In this document: positions 25,069-33,522 of the stretch, piece after piece
How positions within the stretch are numbered: position 1 is the first letter of the stretch
Layout of the letters: each line of letters starts with the position of its first letter
Assembly: GCA_019322475.1 (NCBI GenBank)
Contig: JAHWIN010000013.1
Span: 1-43,800, forward strand
From: Candidatus Woesearchaeota archaeon
Lineage (GTDB): Archaea > Nanobdellota > Nanobdellia > Woesearchaeales > JACPBV01
Reading direction: 5' to 3'
Length of the DNA stretch: 43,800 bases
Made by a program: the position numbers and the translations under genes
The notes under the pieces: generated by a model
The model's database searches: none
Told to the model about the DNA's origin: nothing
What the model saw: only the letters and a program-made list of their open reading frames with translations

Positions 25069-26571
25069 ATGAAGAAGAAATTACCTGTGTTATTGCTTTT
25101 TGCAATAATCATTATCGGCCTGTTCCTTAGGCTTTATAATATAAACTTGGCAGATATATCCTATGACGAGGCTGTGACAATAACCTTGTCAAAAAAGCCG
25201 TTATTTAAGCCGCTGATAGAAGCAAACCTAAAATATGATGCACACCCCCCTCTTTATTTCCTACTGATGCATTTTTGGCCAGACAGCAGTTCTTTATGGC
25301 CTTTTAGGCTGATGTCTGTCATCTTCAGCACAATCACTATCCTCATGGTTTTTCTTATAGCCAATGAGATTTTCGATGAAAAAACAGCTTTGGCATCTGC
25401 ATTGCTGGTTTCCCTTTCATCCTTGCACATAGAGATGGCCCAGTTCATAAGATTTTATTCATTTTTTGCGTGTTTGATTTCCATTTCCTTCTACTTCCTG
25501 TTGAAAGCTATAAAGGGGGATAAGGGCATATTCTGGGTTATCTATTCCATAATGACTATCCTTTGTTTTTATGCAGACCCTTACACATTGTTTTATTTCA
25601 TTGCTGCCAGCATGATAATATTCTTCTGGAAAGACAAGGGCATTCTCAAAAAAGGGATCATATGTCATTCAGCTATATTCATCGTATCAATCCCTTCCTT
25701 TATCATGCTATATATAAAAGCGGCAAACAATATAGTCTACCTCTCTCCTGTCAGCAGTTTTTGGCATATCCTGATAATACCATATAACTTTTTTGTCTTC
25801 ACCCTTGGCAATTTCAGCCCTTATATGGGGGAGGGGTACAGCCTTAACATGAATTATATTATCTTATTGGCTTTTATCCTCATAGTTTATGCCTATCTAT
25901 TTGTTAAGGGGGTTTTAACATCCAGGAAAAAAGATAACCTCCTGCTTTTAGTAACGCTTTTCATTCCCATAATCTTGCTGTACCTGATAACCGTCAAATA
26001 TTATATACCTTTAGCCCCAAAAAGGTTTATTTTCATAATCTTTGTTTATTATATCCTGATTTCCAAGGGCTTATGCTCCATAAGCAATAAAAAAATTTTT
26101 TCCTTGCTGCTCCTGCTCATAATAGCTGTCAACATGGTATCCCTTGTGTATTATTATGATGGTCAGATAACTGAGAATCCTAACTGGAGCAGTGTCGCAG
26201 GCTTTATATCCTCTAACTCTAAGGGGGGAGATGTTATAGGGGCGTCTTCCAATACTGCTGTGGTTCCCTTTAAATATTACTATGATGGCAGCCTGCCGAT
26301 CTATGGCATTCCAAAAGATTATGATATACTCTCTTCGGATATATCCATAGAGCCCATAAAAAAATTTGATAAGTTTATAAATCAGACTAACTTCCTGCCT
26401 GTAGTTGAAGGCAAAATTTTAGGGCATAGCCGCCTATGGTTGATAAGCAATAGGGCAGAGACATTTGATAAAGAGGGTATCTTGCCTTCTTATCTTGAAA
26501 AAGAGCATACCCTTGTCTATAGTCAAAGTTTTTCGCCGCACACCAGGCTGTATTTATATGCGCTTGAATGA
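25069..26571 (+). CDS. ArnT/PMT-like GT-C glycosyltransferase
   Basis: 500 residues. A signal-anchor-like first helix, then ISYDEAVTI near residue 31-39: the Asp-Glu pair of the first outer loop is typical of PMT/ArnT-like (GT39/GT83) enzymes. YDAHPPLYFLLMHFW near 57-71 matches the conserved HPPL(Y/F) motif of this family. About ten membrane helices, then a soluble C-terminal domain of about 120 residues. It should use a polyprenyl-phosphate sugar to glycosylate an acceptor on the outer face. It is probably leaderless. Confidence 0.88.
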   Translation: MKKKLPVLLLFAIIIIGLFLRLYNINLADISYDEAVTITLSKKPLFKPLIEANLKYDAHPPLYFLLMHFWPDSSSLWPFRLMSVIFSTITILMVFLIANEIFDEKTALASALLVSLSSLHIEMAQFIRFYSFFACLISISFYFLLKAIKGDKGIFWVIYSIMTILCFYADPYTLFYFIAASMIIFFWKDKGILKKGIICHSAIFIVSIPSFIMLYIKAANNIVYLSPVSSFWHILIIPYNFFVFTLGNFSPYMGEGYSLNMNYIILLAFILIVYAYLFVKGVLTSRKKDNLLLLVTLFIPIILLYLITVKYYIPLAPKRFIFIIFVYYILISKGLCSISNKKIFSLLLLLIIAVNMVSLVYYYDGQITENPNWSSVAGFISSNSKGGDVIGASSNTAVVPFKYYYDGSLPIYGIPKDYDILSSDISIEPIKKFDKFINQTNFLPVVEGKILGHSRLWLISNRAETFDKEGILPSYLEKEHTLVYSQSFSPHTRLYLYALE

Positions 26572-26687
26572 TCAGTCAGCCAATTTATGAAAATTGTTTA
26601 GAAGTTTAAGGTGCTGTTCTCAGCATTTGAAGACGCCGCATGCTTTGCCTTTACAATAGCGATTATTTTTTATCCTAAGGAGATCGG

Positions 26688-27365
26688 ATGAAAGAAGATA
26701 ATATAGAATTAAGCCTCATAATCCCCTTTTACAATGATGAGGGCTGCGTAAAGCCGTTTGTTGAGGGGTTAGTTGGGGAATTTGAAAGGAGCCGGATAAG
26801 TTACGAGCTTATCCTGGTAGATGACTGCAGTACAGATGAAACCCCTAAGAGGATGGACGAGGTTTCAACTGATAGGGTTAGGATCCTCCATAATAAGTGG
26901 AACAAGGACTATGGCGGGGCGATAATGGAAGGTTTCCATTATGCAAAAGGGGATATAATCGGGTTTACCTGCGGAGACGGGGAAGTCACTCCGAAAGATA
27001 TAGTTGAAGTCTATAAAAAGCGCGAGGGAAGGGATGTTGTAAAATCCATACGGGAAGGAAGGAAGGACGGTCTTTTAAGAAATTTTCTTTCGAGGTCTTT
27101 CAATCTTTTTACCTCTTTTCGTTTTGGGTTGAACCTTATAGATGTCAATGGATACCCTGTTTTCATGAAAAGGGATATATATTACTCTTTGCCTCCCTTA
27201 AGGTCAGACTGGCTTTTCAATCTTGATCTTTATAGGAAGATTGCAGGAAGAAAATCTGGTATACATGAGCTGCCTGTAAAGCACAGGAAAAGGATGAGTG
27301 GAAAAAGCCACATGGACCCTGTCAGGATCATCAAGATGATAGCAAAGTATATCACATACAGGTGA
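26688..27365 (+). CDS. GT2 family glycosyltransferase (dolichol-phosphate-sugar synthase-like)
   Basis: 225 residues, only the GT-A domain. SLIIPFYNDEG near 9, LVDDCSTDET near 42-51, and the donor-site FTCGDGEVTP near 92. Similar short GT2 enzymes make polyprenyl-phosphate sugars, which would feed the GT-C enzymes next to it; this is a context inference. ATG with aaggagat five bases upstream. The 116-base gap before it holds no gene. It runs into the next gene, whose GGTGAT ribosome site overlaps this stop codon. Confidence 0.85.
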   Translation: MKEDNIELSLIIPFYNDEGCVKPFVEGLVGEFERSRISYELILVDDCSTDETPKRMDEVSTDRVRILHNKWNKDYGGAIMEGFHYAKGDIIGFTCGDGEVTPKDIVEVYKKREGRDVVKSIREGRKDGLLRNFLSRSFNLFTSFRFGLNLIDVNGYPVFMKRDIYYSLPPLRSDWLFNLDLYRKIAGRKSGIHELPVKHRKRMSGKSHMDPVRIIKMIAKYITYR

Positions 27366-27373
27366 TAATCTCT

Positions 27374-28141
27374 ATGAAAAAGATCTGTTCAAAGTGCGGA
27401 GAAAAGAAGATAAGGGCATTTGGGGACCACCTTGAAGATATAAGGTACATCTGCCCCAATATCGAATGCGGTTATGGAATAAGCAGGGATGCTATAGATT
27501 ATGCCATGATCCAGAACCAGCTGGATAAGAACATACTCAGCAGGCATAGGACCTCTGTAAAGCAGGCTTTTATTATGGGCAACCTGAGAACCCTTAAGAG
27601 AGGGTCTAAAATCTTGGATATAGGATGCGGATGTTGCATCCCTACAAGATACCTCTTTGAATACTTTGATTATCGTGGAATAGATAAATCAGAAGAGGCC
27701 CTGAAATTTTGTAGGAAATACTATAATCCTGGAAGTTTCTTCTTATGCGATATAGAGAAAGAAAATCTGGATTTTGAAGATTCCTCTTTTGATGCCCTTA
27801 TGATGATAGATATAATAGAACAGCTGCACGATCCTTCAAAAGCTTTAAAAGAGATCAAGAGAGTTCTTAAGCCAGGGGGAAAAGCCATTATCTTGACCCC
27901 CAATTACAATATTGCATGGAAGGTACTGGAACGGCTCTATTTTGGTATTTTCGGAAAGGGTTTCAAGCCCTATGACTCAAAGGTGCACCCCTTTAAGTAC
28001 ACAAAAAAAAGCCTTAAAAGTACATTATCCCCTTACTTTAGGAATGTTGAGGTAAGTACAATTTATGGGGGTATGATATTGGCAGCGGTAGTGGGTGATT
28101 GCCCTCCAAAAGTATTGGCTGATGGAAAGGAAGGCATTTAA
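27374..28141 (+). CDS. Zinc-ribbon class I SAM methyltransferase
   Basis: 255 residues. An N-terminal zinc ribbon (Cys5, Cys8, Cys27, Cys32) is followed by a class I methyltransferase with motif I KILDIGCGCCIP near 79-90 and MMIDIIEQLHDPSKAL near 140, the type 11/UbiE-like signature. A C-terminal helical segment follows. It probably O- or C-methylates a sugar or lipid intermediate. ATG at 27374 is chosen because ggtgat stands 7 bases upstream, overlapping the preceding stop; an upstream GTG belongs to that site. Confidence 0.85.
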   Translation: MKKICSKCGEKKIRAFGDHLEDIRYICPNIECGYGISRDAIDYAMIQNQLDKNILSRHRTSVKQAFIMGNLRTLKRGSKILDIGCGCCIPTRYLFEYFDYRGIDKSEEALKFCRKYYNPGSFFLCDIEKENLDFEDSSFDALMMIDIIEQLHDPSKALKEIKRVLKPGGKAIILTPNYNIAWKVLERLYFGIFGKGFKPYDSKVHPFKYTKKSLKSTLSPYFRNVEVSTIYGGMILAAVVGDCPPKVLADGKEGI

Positions 28142-28189
28142 AAAATAGGCCCCATATCAGCTTGACGATCTTTGAAGGAGATGATTAAG

Positions 28190-29101
28190 ATGAAATGTTT
28201 GGTTACAGGGGGATCAGGGTTTGTAGGGGCTAATCTGGTCAGGGCGCTGATAGAAGAAGGCCACAAAGTAGCCTTATTGCTGAGGGAGAAAAGCCGCCTT
28301 TGGCGTTTGGAGGGGATGATGGATAAGATAACTCCCATATATGCAGACCTTGCTGATAAGGAAACCCTTATCCAGGCTGTTAGAAGGTGCCAGCCCGATA
28401 CAATATTCCATCTTGCTGCTTATGGAGCGTACCCTAAAAGCCAGAAGGACCCAGGCCTGATATTAAAGACAAACATAATAGGAAGCATTAATCTTCAGCA
28501 GGCAGCAGGGGAGATCCCTATAATAAATGCCGGCTCCAGCAGCGAATACGGGATAAAAGATGCTACAATGTCCGAGGAGGATGTATGCAGGCCGGATAAT
28601 GATTATGGGTGGGCGAAACTAAGCCAGGCCCTGCATTTCCAGATGGCAGGAAAAGTTACGCTAAGGCTTTTTAGCGTTTATGGGCCGTTTGAAGAGCCGT
28701 CAAGGCTGATTCCCACACTGATAAAGGCTAAGATAAAAAACCTTCCTCTAAGCCTGATAAACAGTGTAAGGGACTATGTCTATGTAGGTGATGTAGTCAA
28801 TGCTTTCATGATGTGCGCTAAAAGCTATGATAAGCTAAGGGGAGAGATAATAAATATAGGTTCAGGTAAACAGACCAGCGTAAAGGAGCTGCTTGCTGTA
28901 TTGGATATGGCCGGCAAAGAAAATTCGGAATTAGGGATATCATGGAATTTTGAGCCTGTCCAGAAAGAGCCTGCAAGATGGCAGGCAAATATTAATAAAG
29001 CAGAAGGCATTCTAGGATGGTCTCCTAAGAATACTATAGGTCGGGGGATGAGAAAAACTTATGGGTGGTGGGAAAGATGGATTACAAGGACTATGAGCTA
29101 A
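28190..29101 (+). CDS. NAD-dependent epimerase/dehydratase (extended SDR)
   Basis: 303 residues. Opens MKCLVTGGSGFVGANLV (NAD-binding GxxGxxG), with HLAAYGAYPKS near 77, NAGSSSEYG near 117, and YGWAKLSQ (Tyr and Lys) near 141. It resembles nucleotide-sugar reductase/epimerases such as GDP-mannose or CDP-sugar 4-ketoreductases; the substrate is unsure. Aaggag lies nine bases before the chosen ATG; a TTG six codons upstream is part of that site. The next gene starts inside its last codons. Confidence 0.88.
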   Translation: MKCLVTGGSGFVGANLVRALIEEGHKVALLLREKSRLWRLEGMMDKITPIYADLADKETLIQAVRRCQPDTIFHLAAYGAYPKSQKDPGLILKTNIIGSINLQQAAGEIPIINAGSSSEYGIKDATMSEEDVCRPDNDYGWAKLSQALHFQMAGKVTLRLFSVYGPFEEPSRLIPTLIKAKIKNLPLSLINSVRDYVYVGDVVNAFMMCAKSYDKLRGEIINIGSGKQTSVKELLAVLDMAGKENSELGISWNFEPVQKEPARWQANINKAEGILGWSPKNTIGRGMRKTYGWWERWITRTMS

Positions 29102-29763
29102 AAAGGGACAAGGGTCATTTTTGGTTCAAGGCAAGAAGGAATTTTTTTAGGTTTTTGGCTAAAAATGCAAAAAAAGGAAAAATACTGAATGTAGGTACAG
29201 GGATAGGGGAAGAGCTTCCTCTTTTCGAGCCTTTAGGCGAGATCCATGCTGTAGATAAGAATGAAAAAGCAGTTAAGCTGATACCATCTAAATACCATCC
29301 GACTGTGGGGGACGCCGAAAATCTTCCCTATCCGGACGAATCATTTGATACTGTTTTTGCCTTGGATATACTGGAGCATGTTCCTGGTGATAAAAAAGCA
29401 GTAAGTGAATTGAGGAGGGTCCTAAAAAAAAAGGGGCTGATGATAATTACAGTTCCTGCTTATAAGATACTATGGAGCGAGCATGATGTTGCTATGGAGC
29501 ATGTCCGTCGCTATAACAGCTTTAGGCCTGCAGGATTTACCTGCTTAGGGAAGGGTCATTGGAATACTCTTCTGCTTCCTCCTTTGATATTATGGCGACT
29601 CTTGAAAAAGAAAAACAGAAAACCTCGACCAGACAAGGTAAACCTGCCGCATGTGATAGACTCACTTTTTTACTGTATACTTGATTCAGAGAATTGGCTG
29701 ATAAAAAAAGGCCTTTCTTTTCCTTTCGGGCTTACAAAATGGGGAATCTACAGGAAAAAATAA
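29077..29763 (+). CDS. Class I SAM-dependent methyltransferase
   Basis: 228 residues. Motif I is KILNVGTGIGEELP near 35-48, then HAVDKNEKAV near 56, and ALDILEHVPGDKKA near 96 with the type 11 HVP signature. The N-terminal YKDYELKRDKGHFWF is typical of methyltransferases in polysaccharide loci. ATG at 29077 overlaps the epimerase gene by 25 bases and is preceded by ggtggtggg. Its 3' end overlaps the transketolase gene by 25 bases, a tight operon. Confidence 0.87.
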   Translation: MDYKDYELKRDKGHFWFKARRNFFRFLAKNAKKGKILNVGTGIGEELPLFEPLGEIHAVDKNEKAVKLIPSKYHPTVGDAENLPYPDESFDTVFALDILEHVPGDKKAVSELRRVLKKKGLMIITVPAYKILWSEHDVAMEHVRRYNSFRPAGFTCLGKGHWNTLLLPPLILWRLLKKKNRKPRPDKVNLPHVIDSLFYCILDSENWLIKKGLSFPFGLTKWGIYRKK

Positions 29764-30437
29764 GGGAACTTAGGAAGAAGGTTATAGACTACCATTATAA
29801 CACGAAAACAAGCCATGTCGGAAGCAGCTTAAGCTGTGTTGAGATACTTGCCTCCCTTTATTATTGCATAATTAAGCCTGAAGAGTCATTCATACTAAGC
29901 AAAGGCCACGCCAGTAGCATACTCTATGTCATACTGAATGACAGGGGCCTCATCCCTGATGAAAAGCTTTATGGCTTGGAGGAACATCCTACCTTGAACA
30001 GGGGATATGGCATCGAAGCCACTACCGGAAGCTTAGGGCATGGGCTTAGCCTAGCTTTAGGGATAGCGATCGCAGACAGGAAAAAACGGTCTTTTGTGCT
30101 TATGAGCGATGGAGAGTGTGATGAGGGCCAGGTATGGGAAGCAGCAAGGCTTGCATCGCAATTAGGTGTAAATAACCTTATAGCTTTTATAGACTGCAAC
30201 GGATGGCAGGCGTTCAAAAAGGCAGATTACAGTTCATTGGACAGGAAATTTGTTGCTTTTGGATGGAAAGCTGTCTGGTGTGACGGGCATGACCCCGATG
30301 AGATCTGCAGGGCCTTAGAAGGAGCCTCAGATAAGCCGCTTGTTATCCTGGCAAAAACGATAAAAGGAAAAGGCATCGTGGAGATGGAAGATAAGCTGGA
30401 AAGCCATTATGCTAAGATCAGCGATCCGTTAAGATGA
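29739..30437 (+). CDS. Transketolase, N-terminal (TPP-binding) subunit
   Basis: 232 residues, short for the split archaeal subunit (about 270). It has the SHVGSSLS start, LSKGHASSILY near 55, TTGSLGHGLSLALG near 96 and the thiamine-diphosphate/Mg motif GDGECDEGQVWE near 122, ending in FIDCNGWQ. It binds thiamine diphosphate and needs the pyrimidine-binding subunit encoded next. ATG at 29739 is chosen: an upstream in-frame ORF start lies well inside the methyltransferase. It overlaps the next gene by four bases (ATGA). Confidence 0.88.
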   Translation: MGNLQEKIRELRKKVIDYHYNTKTSHVGSSLSCVEILASLYYCIIKPEESFILSKGHASSILYVILNDRGLIPDEKLYGLEEHPTLNRGYGIEATTGSLGHGLSLALGIAIADRKKRSFVLMSDGECDEGQVWEAARLASQLGVNNLIAFIDCNGWQAFKKADYSSLDRKFVAFGWKAVWCDGHDPDEICRALEGASDKPLVILAKTIKGKGIVEMEDKLESHYAKISDPLR

Positions 30438-30907
30438 GAAAGACCTTTATAAAAACTCTGGTGGAATTAGCAGAAAAAGACCCTGATATATGGCTGTTGA
30501 CAGGAGACCTGGGATTTAATGTCCTGGAGCCGTTTAAAGAGAGGTTTCCAGAGCGGTTCATAAATGCAGGGATCGGGGAAGCCAACATGGTCGGAGTAGC
30601 CACAGGGCTTGCCCTCCGTGGAAAGATAGTGTTTGCATACAGCATAACCCCATTTATAACATTCAGGTGTTTTGAGCAGATAAGGCAGCTTGCTTATATG
30701 GACCAGCATGTGATCCTGGTAGGTGTCGGCCGTGGAAGGGAATACTCCAACCAGGGGATAAGCCATTACTCAGATGGGGATAATGAAGTTATGGCTGCTT
30801 TGCCATTAAATATCCTGGTTCCTGAGACAAAAGATTCTGTAAGGGAGGATGTTATCAGTTCCTACGAGGGGGAAGGAACATATTACCTAAGTTTAAGCAG
30901 GTACTAG
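30434..30907 (+). CDS. Truncated transketolase second subunit (pyrimidine domain only)
   Basis: 157 residues. It carries the pyrimidine-binding domain, including the catalytic Glu in AGIGEANMVGVATGLA near 47-62, FAYSITPFITFR near 68, and GREYSNQGISHYSDGDNEVM near 100. A normal second subunit is about 310 residues and ends with a separate transketolase C-terminal domain; here the protein stops after YYLSLSRY. The stop is followed by a good ribosome site for the next gene, and no matching C-terminal domain is seen downstream, so this looks like a real short form rather than a frameshift. Substrate unknown. Confidence 0.85.
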   Translation: MRKTFIKTLVELAEKDPDIWLLTGDLGFNVLEPFKERFPERFINAGIGEANMVGVATGLALRGKIVFAYSITPFITFRCFEQIRQLAYMDQHVILVGVGRGREYSNQGISHYSDGDNEVMAALPLNILVPETKDSVREDVISSYEGEGTYYLSLSRY

Positions 30908-30928
30908 ATAACTGAAAGAGGGGATTTT

Positions 30929-32452
30929 ATGAAAATATTGCTGATATCACTCCAAGAAGATATGGATGTAATTGGATTAAGGTACTTGCATTACACCCTA
31001 TTAGAGAAAGGGCATGATTCGTTCCTCCTTTTTTTGCCTAATTTCAGGGATCAGGGATTGGTTAATATAAAGGACCTTATAAATAGGATATGTCCTGATT
31101 TGATCGGGTTTAGTATCATGAGTGTGCATTTCTCCAAAGCTTGCAATTTGACAGGATATATAAAAAAAAATTTTAAGATTCCAGTTATCTGGGGCGGGGT
31201 GCATCCGACAATAGCTCCGGACATATGCCTTAGGCATGCAGATTATCTTTGTATTGGTGAAGGTGAAAAAGTCATTTTAGATTTAGCTGATGCTGTAGAT
31301 AATCATTCCGATTTGAGATCCGTTAAAAACATGTACTATCTTGATGAGGGGTCTATAAAGAAGAATCAGTTATATCCTTTGATAGACGACCTTGATGAAT
31401 TGCCATTGTACGAACATATGCCAAAAAATAGTTTTGTACAGGAGAAAGATGGTAATATAGTTTCACTTACAAAAAAAGTTTTTGAAAGATATTCTAGATA
31501 CAAAGGAATCTTCTATAATATCATGGCTTCTAGAGGTTGCCCCTTCTCTTGCTCTTATTGTTGCAATGATTTCCTTTCTCGTTTATATCCTGCAAAGAAG
31601 GTACGGAAGAGAAGCATAGCAAACATAATATCTGAGTTGAAGAAGGCAGTAAATGATAATCCTCAGGTGGAATATATAAATTTTCAGGATGATTGCTTCT
31701 TAGCATACAGCCTATCTGACCTGGAAGAGTTTAGCAGGGTATATAAAGAAGAGATTGGAAAGCCGTTTATAGTTAGGAGCATACCTATCTATGTTTCAGC
31801 GGAAAAGATTAAGTTCTTGAAGGAAGCAGGATTATCTTGGATCTCGTTGGGATTACAAAGCGGAAGCGATCATGTTTGCAGGGAGATATTTAACAGGATG
31901 TCATTCAAAGAAGATTTTCTCCGTGCTGCGAGGATTATTAAAGACAATAAGATAGCTGGGTTTTATGATGTCATACTGGACACCCCATTCGAAAGGGATA
32001 AGGATAAGATTGAGACAATAAAAACATTCATGGAGACTCCAAAGCCCTTTATTCCTGTTTTTTATTCACTGACCCTGTATGCTGGGACAAAATTATACGA
32101 GAGGGTAAAGGGAGAGGCCTCTCATAATATGGATGATTATCTAAAAAAGGATTATATGGTCTATAGAAAAGGGCTATTCAACGAGATGATAAGGTTAAGT
32201 GCCACATTGACCAAGAATCAGATGCAGGTTTTGCTTTCTCTTTATAACGATGGAGAATCGGGAGTTAAATTCAAAATTGCCCTTTTTTTAGCAAAGATCT
32301 GGTCTTCTTTTTTTGCAGAGCCTTTGTCTTATGTTAAAACTGTTAAGATCTCTGTAGGGGGGTCTTACCTTAAGACTCTAAAGATCTTGCCTACCTATGT
32401 CATGGAGGGTCTTTGGAGATACCTCAATCAGTTTAAGGTAAAATCTCAATAA
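30929..32452 (+). CDS. B12-binding-domain radical SAM protein
   Basis: 507 residues. The N-terminal B12-like domain has GLRYLHYTLLEKGH near 16-29 and IWGGVHPTIAPD near 87-98. Cluster motif CPFSCSYC (Cys204, Cys208, Cys211) is followed by CND. It ends in a C-terminal domain of about 120 residues. It seems a paralogue of the protein at 39105 (same GG-x-HPT and CPFxCxYCCN motifs) and of that at 3568. Gaggggat precedes the ATG. It lies 21 bases after the truncated transketolase, so the two may share a substrate. Confidence 0.9.
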   Translation: MKILLISLQEDMDVIGLRYLHYTLLEKGHDSFLLFLPNFRDQGLVNIKDLINRICPDLIGFSIMSVHFSKACNLTGYIKKNFKIPVIWGGVHPTIAPDICLRHADYLCIGEGEKVILDLADAVDNHSDLRSVKNMYYLDEGSIKKNQLYPLIDDLDELPLYEHMPKNSFVQEKDGNIVSLTKKVFERYSRYKGIFYNIMASRGCPFSCSYCCNDFLSRLYPAKKVRKRSIANIISELKKAVNDNPQVEYINFQDDCFLAYSLSDLEEFSRVYKEEIGKPFIVRSIPIYVSAEKIKFLKEAGLSWISLGLQSGSDHVCREIFNRMSFKEDFLRAARIIKDNKIAGFYDVILDTPFERDKDKIETIKTFMETPKPFIPVFYSLTLYAGTKLYERVKGEASHNMDDYLKKDYMVYRKGLFNEMIRLSATLTKNQMQVLLSLYNDGESGVKFKIALFLAKIWSSFFAEPLSYVKTVKISVGGSYLKTLKILPTYVMEGLWRYLNQFKVKSQ

Positions 32453-32464
32453 GGGGTTGTGATT

Positions 32465-33478
32465 ATGGCTATAAAACCTTACTTTAAAATTTCAAAAGGA
32501 CTTTTTAAAAACCTGTTGGGTATACCTTCACCAATAATCTGCATTTGGGCAATGACAAGAGCCTGCAACATGAAGTGTCATTTCTGCGACCATTGGGAGG
32601 AGCCTGAAAATTATTCAGGGAAAGACCTCACTACAGAAGAAGGGATAAAGCTTTTAAGGGATTTGGATAAGCTGGGTGTAGGCATAATCAATTTTGGAGG
32701 AGGAGAGCCCCTTTTAAGGAAAGACACTCCTTTGCTGATAAGGTCAGCTAAAAGATTAGGTATTATAACAGGGATGAACACCAATGCTTACTATCTTGAA
32801 GAGAAAGCACACCTTTTGAAAAATATAGATTACCTTAGGGTTAGTATAGACAGCACAAAGGATCATGATTCCATAAGGGGTGTTGAAGGGGCTTATGAAA
32901 AGGCCATTAAAGGGATAAAAGAAGCGCAAAAATATGGGATAGATGTGACAATCCATTCAGTAGTCACTAAAGAGACCTTTGACGAAGCGGAAAATCTTGC
33001 AAGATTAGCAGAGAATTTAGGGTGCAATATCGTATTTGCAAAGGTTTTTACCAAGTCCAGCCCTCATGAAAAAAATGATGGCAAGGCCTTTACAGGGCAG
33101 GCGCCTTCTTATGAGGTATCAGAAGAAAAGTTTTACTGGCTGATCAGGGATCTCCAGAAAAGATATTCCTGTGTCAGGAATTTTCCTCCTTTTCTGGAGG
33201 CAGTAAGAAATAAGTCCATAAAAGAGCCTGGGAAAAAATGCGCATCTATGACAATAACCATCCGCCCAGACGGTTCCATTGTCCTTCCATGTGATAAGCA
33301 TCCCAGGCATAGGATAAGCTCATTAGATGGATGGAAAAAGGCAGTAAATCTGTGTAAAAAGGATGCTCATGACCATTTTTGTGATGGATGCGCTATTGAA
33401 TGCTATCTCCTCCCAACACTCTTCCTAAATCCCCTGATAGCTCTGAAATATTTTATTCTTACTAAACTAAAAAAATAG
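32465..33478 (+). CDS. Radical SAM protein with C-terminal SPASM-like cluster region
   Basis: 337 residues. Cluster motif CNMKCHFC (Cys34, Cys38, Cys41), then FGGGEPLL near 75 and RVSIDSTK near 116. The C-terminal part has several Cys (KKCASMT, VLPCDKHP, CDGCAIEC) suited to auxiliary Fe-S clusters. MoaA/PqqE-like sequence pattern. ATG at 32465 is preferred over the GTG at 32459. It lies just after the B12-type radical SAM gene, probably co-transcribed. Target unknown. Confidence 0.87.
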   Translation: MAIKPYFKISKGLFKNLLGIPSPIICIWAMTRACNMKCHFCDHWEEPENYSGKDLTTEEGIKLLRDLDKLGVGIINFGGGEPLLRKDTPLLIRSAKRLGIITGMNTNAYYLEEKAHLLKNIDYLRVSIDSTKDHDSIRGVEGAYEKAIKGIKEAQKYGIDVTIHSVVTKETFDEAENLARLAENLGCNIVFAKVFTKSSPHEKNDGKAFTGQAPSYEVSEEKFYWLIRDLQKRYSCVRNFPPFLEAVRNKSIKEPGKKCASMTITIRPDGSIVLPCDKHPRHRISSLDGWKKAVNLCKKDAHDHFCDGCAIECYLLPTLFLNPLIALKYFILTKLKK

Positions 33479-33492
33479 ATCGCTTAGAAACC

Positions 33493-33502
33493 TTTTTAAA
33501 TT
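33493..33502 (+). promoter_or_regulatory. TATA box for flippase gene
   Basis: tttttaaatt, about 26 nt before the ATG at 33523. Confidence 0.65.
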
Positions 33503-33522
33503 CCCCCTTACATTATAAGAAA

